NCBI GenBank assembly: GCA_036346225.1
Contig: JARFIW010001744.1
Span: 62,001 to 126,000 of the forward strand
Direction: 5' to 3'
Source of the DNA: Platerodrilus igneus
Lineage: Eukaryota; Arthropoda; Insecta; Coleoptera; Lycidae
DNA length: 64,000 bases
Shown: positions 23,785-34,382 of the stretch, piece by piece
How the letters are laid out: the number at the start of each line of letters is the position of its first letter
Position numbering within the stretch: the first letter of the stretch is position 1
Position numbers and translations under genes: made by a program
Notes under the pieces: generated by a model
Seen by the model: the letters and a program-made list of their open reading frames with translations, nothing else
Database searches by the model: none
What the model was told of the DNA's origin: nothing

Positions 23785-24440
23785 TTATTCATCACCTGAA
23801 TCAGAGTCTATGTCATGCAAAGATATTTCCTCGAGTTCGGATTCTGAATCAGAATCTTTTAGACTAGTGTTTTTTAGATTTACTTATCTGTATTTTTGAA
23901 TTGTGGTAACGACTTTGTAAAATATTTGTAATATGTGTTCCGCTACTTGCACTGCTACATCTTCCTGGAGGATGTGAGTTTTCAAAACAAGAAGGTAAAG
24001 CTGAAGCAGTATTTACATTTTTTGTCTTTGTTCACAGAACAATTTGGAGTTATGTGCGATATATAATAGTTTTTCAACTCTTTCAGTAGTTAGGGGATTT
24101 CCTTTCTTACAATGCAAAAAAGAATATGTGCTGAAAGATCTTTCAGTTGCAGCAGAAGACGCAGGCAATCCCAGAATTGCAATCGCTCTATCTTTAAGTT
24201 TAGTTTTATAGAAAATTCCTTTCCACCAAGTTATGCTATTGATGTTTTTAGCAGTTTACTAAATAGTTGGTGAGTTCTAAATATATAGTTTCATTGAAGT
24301 TTTTGAATGAAGGCAGGCAAATATTACAACAACTTACTGTATTTTCGCCAACATTATCTTGGTAAAATTAGCTCTTTACACCACTAACTTCAACAGGTAA
24401 TCACATTTGTTTCTCGGTATAACATATATGCAAAGTTTTC
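23785..24440 (-). pseudogene. hAT transposase C-terminal relic, left copy
   Basis: Tail of a hAT-superfamily DNA transposase. The diagnostic part is the C-terminal dimerisation domain, readable at about 24230-24020: ITWWKG, then LPASSAATERSFS, then LTTERVEKLLYIAHN. WW and the ASSAxxERxFS box are hallmarks of hAT dimerisation regions. A one-base shift near 24016 interrupts it. The other frame then continues through a Ser/Asn-rich tail to a very acidic end (DSDSESELEEISL, then DSDSGDE) and a stop at 23785. The N-terminal and catalytic parts are absent. An inverted second copy is at 33355-33981; there the first W of WWKG is a stop codon. Confidence 0.82.
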
Positions 24441-24520
24441 TGTAGAAGAGTGGAAACTGGAAATCTAAGTTTATTTATTACTTAAAATTAAATAAAACCC
24501 CTTAACCACAAAAAATATTT

Positions 24521-24570
24521 AAATTACTAGATACGTATTTCGACCACTATGTGGTCATCATCAGTAGGAA
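24521..24570 (-). ncRNA. hammerhead ribozyme motif of Penelope type, copy 1
   Basis: On the minus strand: conserved CTGATGA (24564-24558), one extra T, stem II GACCAC / GTGGTC with an ATA loop, then GAAA, then the self-complementary ATACGTAT followed by C (the expected cleavage base) and TAG, which pairs with the CTA just before CTGATGA. A loop-less palindromic stem III is the form described for hammerheads in Penelope-like retroelements, which may act as dimers. It probably self-cleaves the element's RNA. The extra base before stem II departs from the textbook core. Confidence 0.72.
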
Positions 24571-24584
24571 ACCTCTTAAAAAAA

Positions 24585-24617
24585 TAAATAATAATAATAA
24601 TAATAATAATAATAATT
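24585..24617. repeat. AAT microsatellite
   Basis: About ten units of AAT/ATA inside the Penelope terminal segment. A shorter version lies in the inverted copy near 33224-33242. Confidence 0.9.
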
Positions 24618-24852
24618 AGCTGTTGTTCTGGAACACTTCAGAGGATATTCTCCTCACCACTTAGGCTGAAGTGAACCTTCCCAACCTATAATTTACTATA
24701 TTGTTGCTTTAAACACTATCGAGGATATTCTCCTCACCCGCAGGCTGGTGTTCTCAACAACAAACAAGTGAATTGTGACATTATAACTTAAATCTACTTA
24801 ATTTATACTAATTCTAAATCTACTGAAGCGGAACCAATTTAATCTTGCTTTC

Positions 24853-25826
24853 TCATTGGTTGTTGACCAATAGGGAAAGCAAAGCAGATGGTGCTATTGG
24901 CCCTTTATCGGTGTTTAAGATGGGTCCTTTATGTTTAACAATTTTAATTGATTCATAGGCATTTAAGGAGGAAAACGTTGGTACCGCTTTTAACAATTTA
25001 ACATTTTCTAGTTTAACGGGGTGGCTGGTTTCAAATATATGTTTGGCGACCTGAGACCTTTCATATTTACCATATTTGAAGTGAGCAATGTGTTCTTTAA
25101 ATCTTGTTGTTGTATTCCTCTTGGTCTGACCAATATATTTTTGAAAACACCCTGCCCCTGCACAACTAATTTCATAAATCCCCGACTTTTGCAATTTTTC
25201 CACCTTGTCTTTTGGATTACCTAGCAAATCTTTAATTTTATTAGTATTAGTGAAAGCAATTTTGAAATTACACTGTTTGAATATTTTATCAAGATCCTTT
25301 GTGGTTTTCCGGAAGTTTAACATATTTAACATTATCGTTAGAGGTGGTTGATTGCAAAGTCGTTGATTTACGGATGTTGATCTTATTTTTACACTTTCTA
25401 AAAATATTATCTATAATATCAGAAGAGAAACCATTGTAATTCGCTATTTGTTTAATAACAGCAAATTCCTTATTAAATCTGTTTTTATTTAAAGGGAAAT
25501 TCAATAATCTATTAATTAAAAAGTTAAATGAAGCCAACTTATGTTGTATGCTATGATTAGAGGAAGACAAAATAAAGCGATTTACATTGGTTTCTTTTCT
25601 ATAAATGTCAAATTCTAATTTATTACCATTTCTAATTACTAATGTATCTAAAAAGGGTAATTGTCCATTATTCTCTAGTTCATACGTAAATTTTATGCTT
25701 TGAAATTTTGAAATCATTTCTTTAAGAAAATCATCAACATTTGATTTAGAAGTGTCAAAAACTGCAAAAATATCATCCACGTACCTTAACCATATTCTTT
25801 CCCAAGGAGAATATCCTCGATAGTGT
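24853..25826 (-). pseudogene. Penelope-like element: RT active site to GIY-YIG endonuclease (5' truncated)
   Basis: Single polyprotein of a Penelope-like retroelement. It starts within RT with RIWLRYVDDIFAVFD (YVDD active site at about 25785), then FLKEMISKFQSIKFTYE, ENNGQLPFLDTLVIR and DFDIYRKETN-like blocks typical of the RT thumb. After a frameshift near 25310 the C-terminal 159-codon piece is a GIY-YIG endonuclease: GIYEISC (residue 51), QKYIGQT (66-68), R77 in TTRFKEH, and E127 in YESIKI. This combination is unique to Penelope elements. Everything N-terminal to the RT palm is missing; the gene ends at 25826 where the Gypsy-C LTR begins. Penelope enzymes copy RNA at nicked chromosomal DNA. 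Confidence 0.92.
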
Positions 25827-27682
25827 TGTAGCCTTTTACATTCTGATTTTAGTTTAACGAGAATTTCCGATAATTAAAAAGGGAGCCCACGGCAAATTAA
25901 GATGGAAGGTGGCTCTAAGTTGAGGAAATCTCAAAGGCAAAGCGGCTAGTCGAACTTATATGCTCTGGGTAGAGAATGAGCTGTGGGTCGGGGTGTAATT
26001 GCAACCACTAATAATAAAAATAAGGCGCCACCGTATTTTTTTATACTGAGAAGACCTAATACAAGTCCCTTGTACAAGGCTAATGCGGAAACCTTTCTCC
26101 TATAACCGCTATATAATTTTTAAAGACCACCTAATCTTTAAAGTGTCTTACCTTATGGCTCGACCTTGACCTTAGCAATCCTGCACTGCACCTGTGAACA
26201 AATTAAACAAAGAAAAACACTGTTTGTGCATTCAAACTCAAAAATAATTAAATACAATCCGAATCGACTTTCATTCCTCTTAAATAAAAATAGTCTTTAG
26301 TCCGAAAATAAGAATCTATTCAACTGGTATTCAATAATGTAATTTTCTACAAAAAAATATGTCTTCCTTTATAAGTTAATTTAAATTAGGAAGAGTTAAT
26401 TACAATGGTACTGAATATATCCGTACCAATTACTATGTAATGAGGTTTATGTAACAAATTGACAAAGCATAAAATTGCTTATTTATAGAAAGCGTTAATT
26501 ATGGTAAATTTACCTTAATTTCACAGTAAATAATTACAGATAACTTGTTCATAAAATATCAAATGTAAAGATTTGATTTCTAAAAATTAAAGTTGTAAGA
26601 ATTTACTTTATTTAATTAGTAGTGACATCTTCTGATGTTTCATTGAGTTAATAAACGAATTATGTAGGAACAAATTACAGATTCATATCGTATGACTACG
26701 AAAAATATAAGTGAGGTCTGTCTTTGACCTGTTCAAAGTTAACACAAGTCGGATAAAGTAAAATTTATCTCGTTACTACGTCGACAGTTCAAACAACATA
26801 CGAACATAATTTTTGTACATACCAGAACTCAATTTGCACCTAAATACTTGCTTGAAAGCTGACATATGTGATGACAACGGAAAATTCCATTCCAAACGAA
26901 CAGCTGCGCTGCATACACGAGAAACACGTCACTTGGCTTCCATTATCTGCGTTTCAATTTACAGATGTTCCAGGAGTAATTCTCACCACGAGAAAACTGA
27001 TGTTGTTTGTAATTAACTTGAATAAATTTATATATGTGATTCCATATTATACAAGAATAGAATTGTTTTCCTCAATTTCGCATGAATACCATTCAGAAAA
27101 ATTTCTTATTTATAATTTACGTTGCAATATATTTTAAAATAAATTATTATTATTCCCAAAGTTACACTGAAAATTTCAATTAATATTATCATAGAAACAA
27201 ATTCACTTACTGTTCCTAATGGTCTTTTAACAAAACTTCATCGTTCTTCACGACTGGTTTCAACAAACAAATGGACCATCCAAAACAATTTATGAAGATA
27301 GCTTACACGAGCAATCTTCCACCGTGAATGCATCCAACAACAAAAATCAATCACGGACATCGCTCCTAAGAACAATTATCGACCTGCTTGAACCACAGCT
27401 ATGTTAGAAGTGCCAGCCGAGCTTGTTGCTGCCCAGTAACAGCGATACCTAGCGGTTATTGAGTAGAGGGGGCTTTAAGAAAGATACCAAACAAAAGCTT
27501 TTATATTGTCTCCGTAGAATTTAACTTTTAACATGAACTAAATACTAGTTATTTATTGAACAATAGATATTATTAAATTAAGTGGATTGGATAACATTAT
27601 AATGTATTATATTATTTAATATTTAATAAAAGGATTGATTATACAGATATATATATATTAGGTGGAAAATAAAATTGCTACA
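25827..27682 (-). repeat. Gypsy-C 3' LTR (1856 bp)
   Basis: Left LTR, paired with 31270-33121. The 89-codon frame at 26868-27137 recurs unchanged in the other LTR because the LTRs are copies, so it is no evidence of a gene. Confidence 0.93.
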
Positions 27683-27705
27683 CTGCCTCTTTCTAAGAGA
27701 AAAAA
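27683..27705 (-). promoter_or_regulatory. Gypsy-C polypurine tract
   Basis: On the minus strand a purine-rich run ending AGAAAGAGGCAG abuts the 3' LTR, the expected position for the plus-strand primer. Confidence 0.7.
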
Positions 27706-28804
27706 TTCTGGAATAAATACGAAGAATTTTTTTTTTGAATTTATTGTTACATATTCACAACTTATTATTATTAATTTTTACAAAATAAAACAAAAATTAC
27801 CACTTAAGATACAACATATTTGAAAATGAGTGACGAGTAACTACGCGTACTATACGCCACAAGGGGACAAATTCGGGAAGTCTTAATCGGTAGGGTGTCA
27901 TTATCGTTTAATCATATTCGGGGTTATTTTATCACTCATTTATACTCGAAACTTAAACAACAAAATATATAATACTGCCGTATTATAATTCTTTAATAAA
28001 AATATCAAATTATCATGACAAACATATTTTTACTATATTAACCGTAATTTACATATTTACAAAAGAAGAAAAGGACTCTCACTACTTTTGAGATCCACGA
28101 CAAACATAACTTCAAAACAGCAAACAAGTCTTGAAATCACTAACGTTCAGCAATCTACCGCATGTATATGCAACCAAAATGTAGAAATATCTCTTTCCCA
28201 GAAGAGACAAGTAAAACGTCACCACGTCTTACTTCTCAAAAATCTCACTCACGCATGAATGAACAAAATAGAACATTGCTATCTCACACAATATTCATAT
28301 TAAACATAGAACATTGTCATCTTACACAATATTCATACTAAACATAACTATCAAAGTTACTAACAATATTGACCTTCAACCAATATTTAATATGGACTCA
28401 AACTACTTGATTCCCATTATAATTATCAAATACCTTAATCTTAAATCCGAAAGAAAATAATAACCAAATATATACAACTTTATTTATCAAACACCTTAAT
28501 CATAAAGATACCTAAACATTCCTTTATAACCTTGAACTAAAGAATCATACGACAAATGAAATCATTTGACAAACGGAAACATGTAACTTTTATCTTGACT
28601 CAAATGAATAACTTGCAACTAACAATATCAGCACAGTCTAGTATCAACCTTACTGCACTACAAAATTCTTTTCATACTTCTTATCCAACATCTAAAATTT
28701 TTAGACTACCAAACAGTATTCCAATACAATATTTAAATCCTTAACTAAAAGATAAGACAGAAATAATTCCTACTATCAACCATTAAATATATCAACAACA
28801 CTAA
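27706..28804 (-). other. Gypsy-C non-coding tail
   Basis: AT-rich sequence between the pol stop and the polypurine tract with no recognisable gene. The block 27830-27910 is related to 11945-12060 in Gypsy-B. Confidence 0.55.
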
Positions 28805-30061
28805 TTAATGTTCAGAAACGTTCTCATTTTCAACATCACCATTGAACTCTGAATAAGGTTTTAAGTCCTTAACATGCCATCTGCCTGCCCTTGAACCATT
28901 TTCATTAATCAATTCATAAATTAAATTGAAACCTTCTTTTAACAATGCTCAAAACATATTTTGGCGCAAGCTTAGCTGTAAACTTATCACTTGCTTTCGA
29001 AAGAACTTTATTTGACCTCCAAACCTTGTCACCTACTTGAAAGAAATGTTACGTCTCCTTAAATTATACGAATTACTAGACTGCATGTAAGCTAAATGTA
29101 ACCTTTTCTGTACGTCTATAAAAATATCAAATAGTCCTTTATGATCTGACACATACGAAGGTCTATCACTAGAAATAAAATCAATATCAACTGAGGGTTC
29201 CACATCAAGACCATAAAATTTTCCAGACACAGGAACATGTCTACCAAAAACTAAGAAATTTGGCGAATAACCAGTGGCATGATGTTTTGCAGAATTAATC
29301 GCATACTGAATTTGGGGTAACTCTATGTCCCAAGTATCATGTTCTTTAATATACGAACGTATAGCTGTTCCTACCGTTCTATTTATCCTCTCTACAAAAT
29401 TACATTGGGGAGAGTAAACTGCATTAAACCAAATTTTTTGAACGTCATATTTTTTACATACTGCCTTGAAATTTCTACCACTAAATTGTGAGCCATTATC
29501 ACAAATAATAAATTTGGGAACGCCATAAACTAAAAAACTTTTCCTCCAGTACACGTTCTATTATATGCGCTTTTGCACTACGTAACGGAAACATTAACGT
29601 GAATTTTGAGAACCAATCACCAATAACTAATAACCATTTGTGTCCAACCTTGGATCGTGGAAATGGGCCTATGAGATCTATAGCAATAATCTGAAAGGGG
29701 AACTTCACTTCTTTTTCCTTTCCCATTAAACCAAGGGGTCCTCTATTCGATGCCTTCTGTGCACCACACGTTAAACAATTTTACAAAATTTCAACACATC
29801 ATTACGCATTTTGGCCAATAAAACTCTCTTGTATGCGTGCCAATGTTTAAAAACGAAATGACCGGCCACTGAAGGGTCATGATTTATCCGAATAACCTCT
29901 TCCTTCTGTGATCTAGGGACTAAATATTTCCATTCCTTACATTCGACGAGTGGTAAATTTGATGAAAGAAATTTAAATACATAATTATCTTCTACCTTCC
30001 ATTGTGGGTAATCATCAGGTGAAGCTAAAATTTTTTGAAGAGACATACCAAGGATCCACAT
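28805..30061 (-). pseudogene. Gypsy-C integrase region of pol (broken)
   Basis: C-terminal part of pol, close to Gypsy-B in sequence. 30061-29771 has the spacer YPQWKVEDNYVFKFL and the integrase zinc region (HDPSVAGHFVFKHWHAYKRVLLAKMRNDVLKFCK). 29726-29499 carries IDLIGPFPRSKVGHKWLLVIGDWFS (first catalytic Asp). After a frame shift, 29554-29033 has ICDNGSQF (second Asp) and PQCNFVERINRT (Glu), then the NLRRRNISFK tail. Traces continue in another frame to ENENVSEH and a stop at 28805. RT, RNase H and protease are missing. Confidence 0.9.
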
Positions 30062-30839
30062 TATCTAACTTGATCTCAACTAAACTATCAACATGACTTC
30101 AAACATTAAACCAATGAACTTCAAACTTTAAGAACACCTTCTCTTTTAAATTGCAGACAATGACAATTTTAAACATAATAAATTTATAATTTAGATTACT
30201 CTCAACCTTCCATCTAGGATAACAATAAATCAATGTTCTAGTACACTCTTACACTACTCATAATCAAACTGTCAAGATAGACAAAAGTACTTCACAACGC
30301 ATAAACTTGCTAGGGTGACAAACTCCTCTGTGAGTCTCACCTAGACTTATAAACAAAAATTATAACCTCATCACCAATCTCAAAAATAGTGATGCTAAAA
30401 TTGCTAGAGTGACAACTTACCTCGAGTCTCGTTTAGACTAATGTAATGCTGAGCGACCGACTTTTCCTAAGTCTCGTCTAGACTGACATACTGCTAATCC
30501 GACCAACCACGACGACAAGTTTCACTTAGACTTACAACCAATTAACATACTGCGTTGCAATGCGGATATAAATAAATCAAAATTGCTATCAAAATATATC
30601 AAAACAAAACGTGCCTATGCACAAGAGCAATCTTGAAACGGTTTACCGACAGTAAAACCAGTGTACCAAATTATAAACATCTATCATCTCTACTATAAAA
30701 ATTTATCAAACAACTATTGTAGCTAATACAAATGGAAGAAAACCTAAATACAAATCACTATTATCAACTACACTGTGAATTATTATTCACTGAAATACTA
30801 CAAGCTGCGACTAAAGAACAATAATATTCCTATCGAACA
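30062..30839 (-). other. Gypsy-C interior deletion zone
   Basis: Where gag-pol sequence is expected, this stretch has no readable pol. It contains four imperfect copies of AGTCTCnnnTAGACT (see the separate repeat entry) and otherwise AT-rich sequence. Confidence 0.5.
30330..30535. repeat. four copies of an AGTCTC(G/A)(T/C)CTAGACT-like inverted motif
   Basis: GAGTCTCACCTAGACTT (about 30332), GAGTCTCGTTTAGACTA (30424), AAGTCTCGTCTAGACTG (30469) and AAGTTTCACTTAGACTT (30517). Each is itself a short hairpin (AGTCT/AGACT), spaced about 92, 45 and 48 bp. Confidence 0.7.
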
Positions 30840-31088
30840 ATTTTACCATGTAAGAAAGCTTCTTCTAATTTCTTACACAACTTTATTAATGTTGACATAC
30901 TATCAATTTCCGTTAGAGCTAATTGACAAATAAAATCAGGTAATGTTGTTTCTTTTTGGCTAATAATCGGCCTAACATTTTCCTCTCATCCTGCATCGGT
31001 CTGCTGCTAACACTTTACGAATTCTCAATTCATAATCCAACTCATCTTTATGCAAATAAACTACTTGATACGTCTCAGCCATCATGGA
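30840..31088 (-). pseudogene. Gypsy-C gag stub
   Basis: Starts MAETYQVVYLHKDELDYELRIR, matching the gag start of Gypsy-B (LLKEELEYELRIR). It then jumps to a segment equivalent to the middle of Gypsy-B gag (LPDFI...LCKKLEEA). The central capsid region is missing, showing an internal deletion. Confidence 0.75.
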
Positions 31089-31251
31089 ATAGACTAACTA
31101 ACTAATTACAAATTAAACTCAATTGAACAACAACATCAATAGACTAAACCAATCTGAGGGTAAATGAATTACAAACCACAAGTGTAAACAACCAAAGTCA
31201 ATCGAAGCCTATACTTTATGTGCTTATACAATTGGTACAGCAATCGAGGCC

Positions 31252-31269
31252 TACACGCTGGGCGCTATT
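31252..31269 (-). promoter_or_regulatory. Gypsy-C primer-binding site
   Basis: In element orientation TAGCGCCCAGC lies just after the end of the 5' LTR. It is a variant of the TGGCGCCCA site of Gypsy-B. Confidence 0.65.
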
Positions 31270-33121
31270 TGTAGCCTTTACATTCTGATTTTAGTTTAAC
31301 GAGAATTTCCGATAATTAAAAGGAGCCCACGGCAAATTAAGATGGAAGGTGGCTCTAAGTTGAGGAAATCTCAAAGGCAAAGCGGCTAGTCGAACTTATA
31401 TGCTCTGGGTAGAGAATGAGCTGTGGGTCGGGGTGTAATTGCAACCACTAATAATAAAAATAAGGCGCCACCGTATTTTTTTATACTGAGAAGACCTAAT
31501 ACAAGTCCCTTGTACAAGGCTAATGCGGAAACCTTTCTCCTATAACCGCTATATAATTTTAAAGACCACCTAATCTTTAAAGTGTCTTACCTTATGGCTC
31601 GACCTTGACCTTAGCAATCCTGCACTGCACCTGTGAACAAATTAAACAAAGAAAAACACTGTTTGTGCATTCAAACTCAAAAATAATTAAATACAATCCG
31701 AATCGACTTTCATTCCTCTTAAATAAAAATAGTCTTTAGTCCGAAAATAAGAATCTATTCAACTGGTATTCAATAATGTAATTTTCTACAAAAAATATGT
31801 CTTCCTTTATAAGTTAATTTAAATTAGGAAGAGTTAATTACAATGGTACTGAATATATCCGTACCAATTACTATGTAATGAGGTTTATGTAACAAATTGA
31901 CAAAGCATAAAATTGCTTATTTATAGAAAGCGTTAATTATGGTAAATTTACCTTAATTTCACAGTAAATAATTACAGATAACTTGTTCATAAAATATCAA
32001 ATGTAAAGATTTGATTTCTAAAAATTAAAGTTGTAAGAATTTACTTTATTTAATTAGTAGTGACATCTTCTGATGTTTCATTGAGTTAATAAACGAATTA
32101 TGTAGGAACAAATTACAGATTCATATCGTATGACTACGAAAAATATAAGTGAGGTCTGTCTTTGACCTGTTCAAAGTTAACACAAGTCGGATAAAGTAAA
32201 ATTTATCTCGTTACTACGTCGACAGTTCAAACAACATACGAACATAATTTTTTGTACATACCAGAACTCCAATTTGCACCTAAATACTTGCTTGAAAGCT
32301 GACATATGTGATGACAACGGAAAATTCCATTCCAAACGAACAGCTGCGCTGCATACACGAGAAACACGTCACTTGGCTTCCATTATCTGCGTTTCAATTT
32401 ACAGATGTTCCAGGAGTAATTCTCACCACGAGAAAACTGATGTTGTTTGTAATTAACTTGAATAAATTTATATATGTGATTCCATATTATACAAGAATAG
32501 AATTGTTTTCCTCAATTTCGCATGAATACCATTCAGAAAAATTTCTTATTTATAATTTACGTTGCAATATATTTTAAAATAAATTATTATTATTCCCAAA
32601 GTTACACTGAAAATTTCAATTAATATTATCATAGAAACAAATTCACTTACTGTTCCTAATGGTCTTTTAACAAAAACTTCATCGTTCTTCACGACTGGTT
32701 TCAACAAACAAATGGACCATCCAAAACAATTTATGAAGATAGCTTACACGAGCAATCTTCCACCGTGAATGCATCCAACAACAAAAATCAATCACGGACA
32801 TCGCTCCTAAGAACAATTATCGACCTGCTTGAACCACAGCTATGTTAGAAGTGCCAGCCGAGCTTGTTGCTGCCCAGTAACAGCGATACCTAGCGGTTAT
32901 TGAGTAGAGGGGGCTTTAAGAAAGATACCAAACAAAAGCTTTTATATTGTCTCCGTAGAATTTAACTTTTAACATGAACTAAATACTAGTTATTTATTGG
33001 ACAATAGATATTATTAAATTAAGTGGATTGGATAACATTATAATGTATTATATTATTTAATATTTAATAAAAGGATTGATTATACAGATATATATATTAG
33101 GTGGAAAATAAAATTGCTACA
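31270..33121 (-). repeat. Gypsy-C 5' LTR (1852 bp)
   Basis: Right LTR copy. It differs from the left LTR at only a handful of positions, mostly single-base length changes in A or T runs. Confidence 0.93.
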
Positions 33122-33354
33122 GTGTTTAAAGCAACAATATAGTAAATTATAGGTTGGGAAGGTTCACTTCAGCCTAAGTGGTGAGAAGAAATATCCTCTG
33201 AAGTGTTCCAGAACAACAGCTAATTATTATTATTATTATTTTATTTTTATTTTTTTTTAAGAGGTTTCCTACTGATGATGACCACATAGTGGTCGAAATA
33301 CGTATCTAGTAATTTAAATATTTTTTGTGGTTAAGGGTTTTTATTTAATTTTAA
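33122..33354 (+). repeat. Penelope-like terminal segment, right inverted arm
   Basis: Reverse-complement counterpart of 24485-24715, including the AAT-type microsatellite and hammerhead motif. Before the Gypsy-C insertion it joined 25826 directly. The join restores an uninterrupted copy of the sequence found at 24700-24715. Confidence 0.78.
33266..33313 (+). ncRNA. hammerhead ribozyme motif of Penelope type, copy 2
   Basis: Same core as copy 1, on the plus strand: CTGATGA (33272-33278), T, GACCAC-ATA-GTGGTC stem II, GAAA, palindromic ATACGTAT, C, TAG. All core bases are unchanged. Confidence 0.72.
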
Positions 33355-33981
33355 GTAATAAATAAACTTAGATTTCCAGTTTCCACTCTTCTACAGAAAA
33401 CTTTGCATATATGTTATACCGAGAAACAAATGTGATTACCTGTTGAAGTTAGTGGTGTAAAGAGCTAATTTTACCAAGATAATGTTGGCGAAAATAAAGT
33501 AAGTTGCTGTAATATTTGCCTGCCTTCATTCAAAAACTTCAATGAAACTATATATTTAGAACTCACCAACTATTTAGTAAACTGCTAAAAACATCATTAG
33601 CATAACTTAGTGGAAAGGAATTTTCTATAAAACTAAACTTAAAGATAGAGCGATTGCAATTCTGGGATTGCCTGCGTCTTCTGCTGCAACTGAAAGATCT
33701 TTCAGCACATATTCTTTTTTGCATTGTAAGAAAGGAAATCCCCTAACTACTGAAAGAGTTGAAAAACTATTATATATCGCACATAACTCCAAATTGTTCT
33801 GTGAACAAAGACAAAAAATGTAAATACTGCTTCAGCTTTACCTTCTTGTTTTGAAAACTCAGATCCTCCAGGAAGATGTAGCAGTGCAAGTAGCGGAACA
33901 CATATTACAAATATTTTACAAAGTCGTTACCACAATTCAAAAATACAGATAAGTATTTCAAAAAACACTAGTCTAAAAGAT
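33355..33981 (+). pseudogene. hAT transposase C-terminal relic, right inverted copy
   Basis: Reverse-complement copy of the relic at 23785-24440. The dimerisation domain is readable in one frame from about 33620 (FYKTKLKDRAIAIL, then ASSAATERSFS, LTTERVEKLLYIAHN) to a stop at 33821-33823. A stop replaces the first tryptophan of WWKG. The next frame continues with SCFENSDPPGRCSS and ends at KNTSLKD, where the sequence switches to a second Penelope terminal segment, so the acidic tail of the left copy is missing here. Confidence 0.82.
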
Positions 33982-34085
33982 TTTTTTTTAAGAGGTATCC
34001 TACTGATGATAACCACATAGTGGTCGAAATACGTATCTAGTAATTTAAATATTTTTTGTGGTTAAGGGTTTTTATTTAATTTTAT
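33982..34085 (+). repeat. Penelope-like terminal segment, third partial copy with hammerhead motif 3
   Basis: Direct repeat of 33250-33354, separated from it by the hAT relic. It holds a third hammerhead motif (33997-34044) in which the first base of stem II is A instead of G, giving an A-C mismatch that would weaken the ribozyme. The hAT piece is thus flanked by two ribozyme-bearing segments in the same orientation. Confidence 0.72.
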
Positions 34086-34382
34086 TTAAATCGTGCCACA
34101 GTGTTCCTATAGATTATTATTTATTACTGTTTCCTCTAATTCCTATATGAGTAATAGAACAAATTTCACTGGATAGTACTAAGTTCATGGCACATCTATT
34201 ATTTGAAGGTGGTCAAATTTTTGTGTGACCCTGTAATATCCTTAATAATTCCTTTGCAGTGGGACTCTACAGTGTGTAAGAATTTCAAATATGTTAGTGG
34301 GGGTTTTCTATCGGGCATAGTTTTTTGTAATTTCAATTTAAAGAAAACCTTTGTTATACACACATGTAATATTGGTACATTC
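34086..34382. other. short spacer with no recognisable gene
   Basis: AT-rich sequence between the Penelope terminal segment and the repeat-family pseudogene, with only a chance frame at 34203-34430. Confidence 0.4.

Larger units (their letters stand above)
24485..24740 (-). repeat. Penelope-like element terminal segment, left arm
   Basis: 3' terminal segment of the Penelope-like element in minus orientation, containing the hammerhead motif (24521-24570) and an AAT microsatellite. It is repeated in inverted orientation at 33122-33354, and its terminal 100 bp again at 33982-34085. The word GAGGATATTCTCCTC occurs twice (about 24642 and 24720), and its complement lies at 25805-25819, where the inverted arms would have met before Gypsy-C inserted. 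Confidence 0.75.
25827..33121 (-). mobile_element. Gypsy-C, internally deleted Ty3/Gypsy element
   Basis: A 7,295-bp element bounded by TGTAGC...GCTACA, with 4-bp duplication GTGT (25823-25826 and 33122-33125), inserted in the Penelope composite. The pre-insertion sequence can be read across the gap and matches the Penelope end at 24700-24715. LTRs are 1856 and 1852 bp and almost identical, differing mainly in homopolymer lengths, so the insertion is recent. The ~3.6-kb interior keeps only a gag stub and the integrase end of pol. It therefore could not move on its own and was probably mobilised by a related intact element, or deleted after insertion. Confidence 0.93.

Noticed and set aside
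26868..27137. 89-codon frame identical at 32308-32577
   Set aside because: Both copies lie inside the LTRs of Gypsy-C, so identity reflects LTR duplication and not selection.
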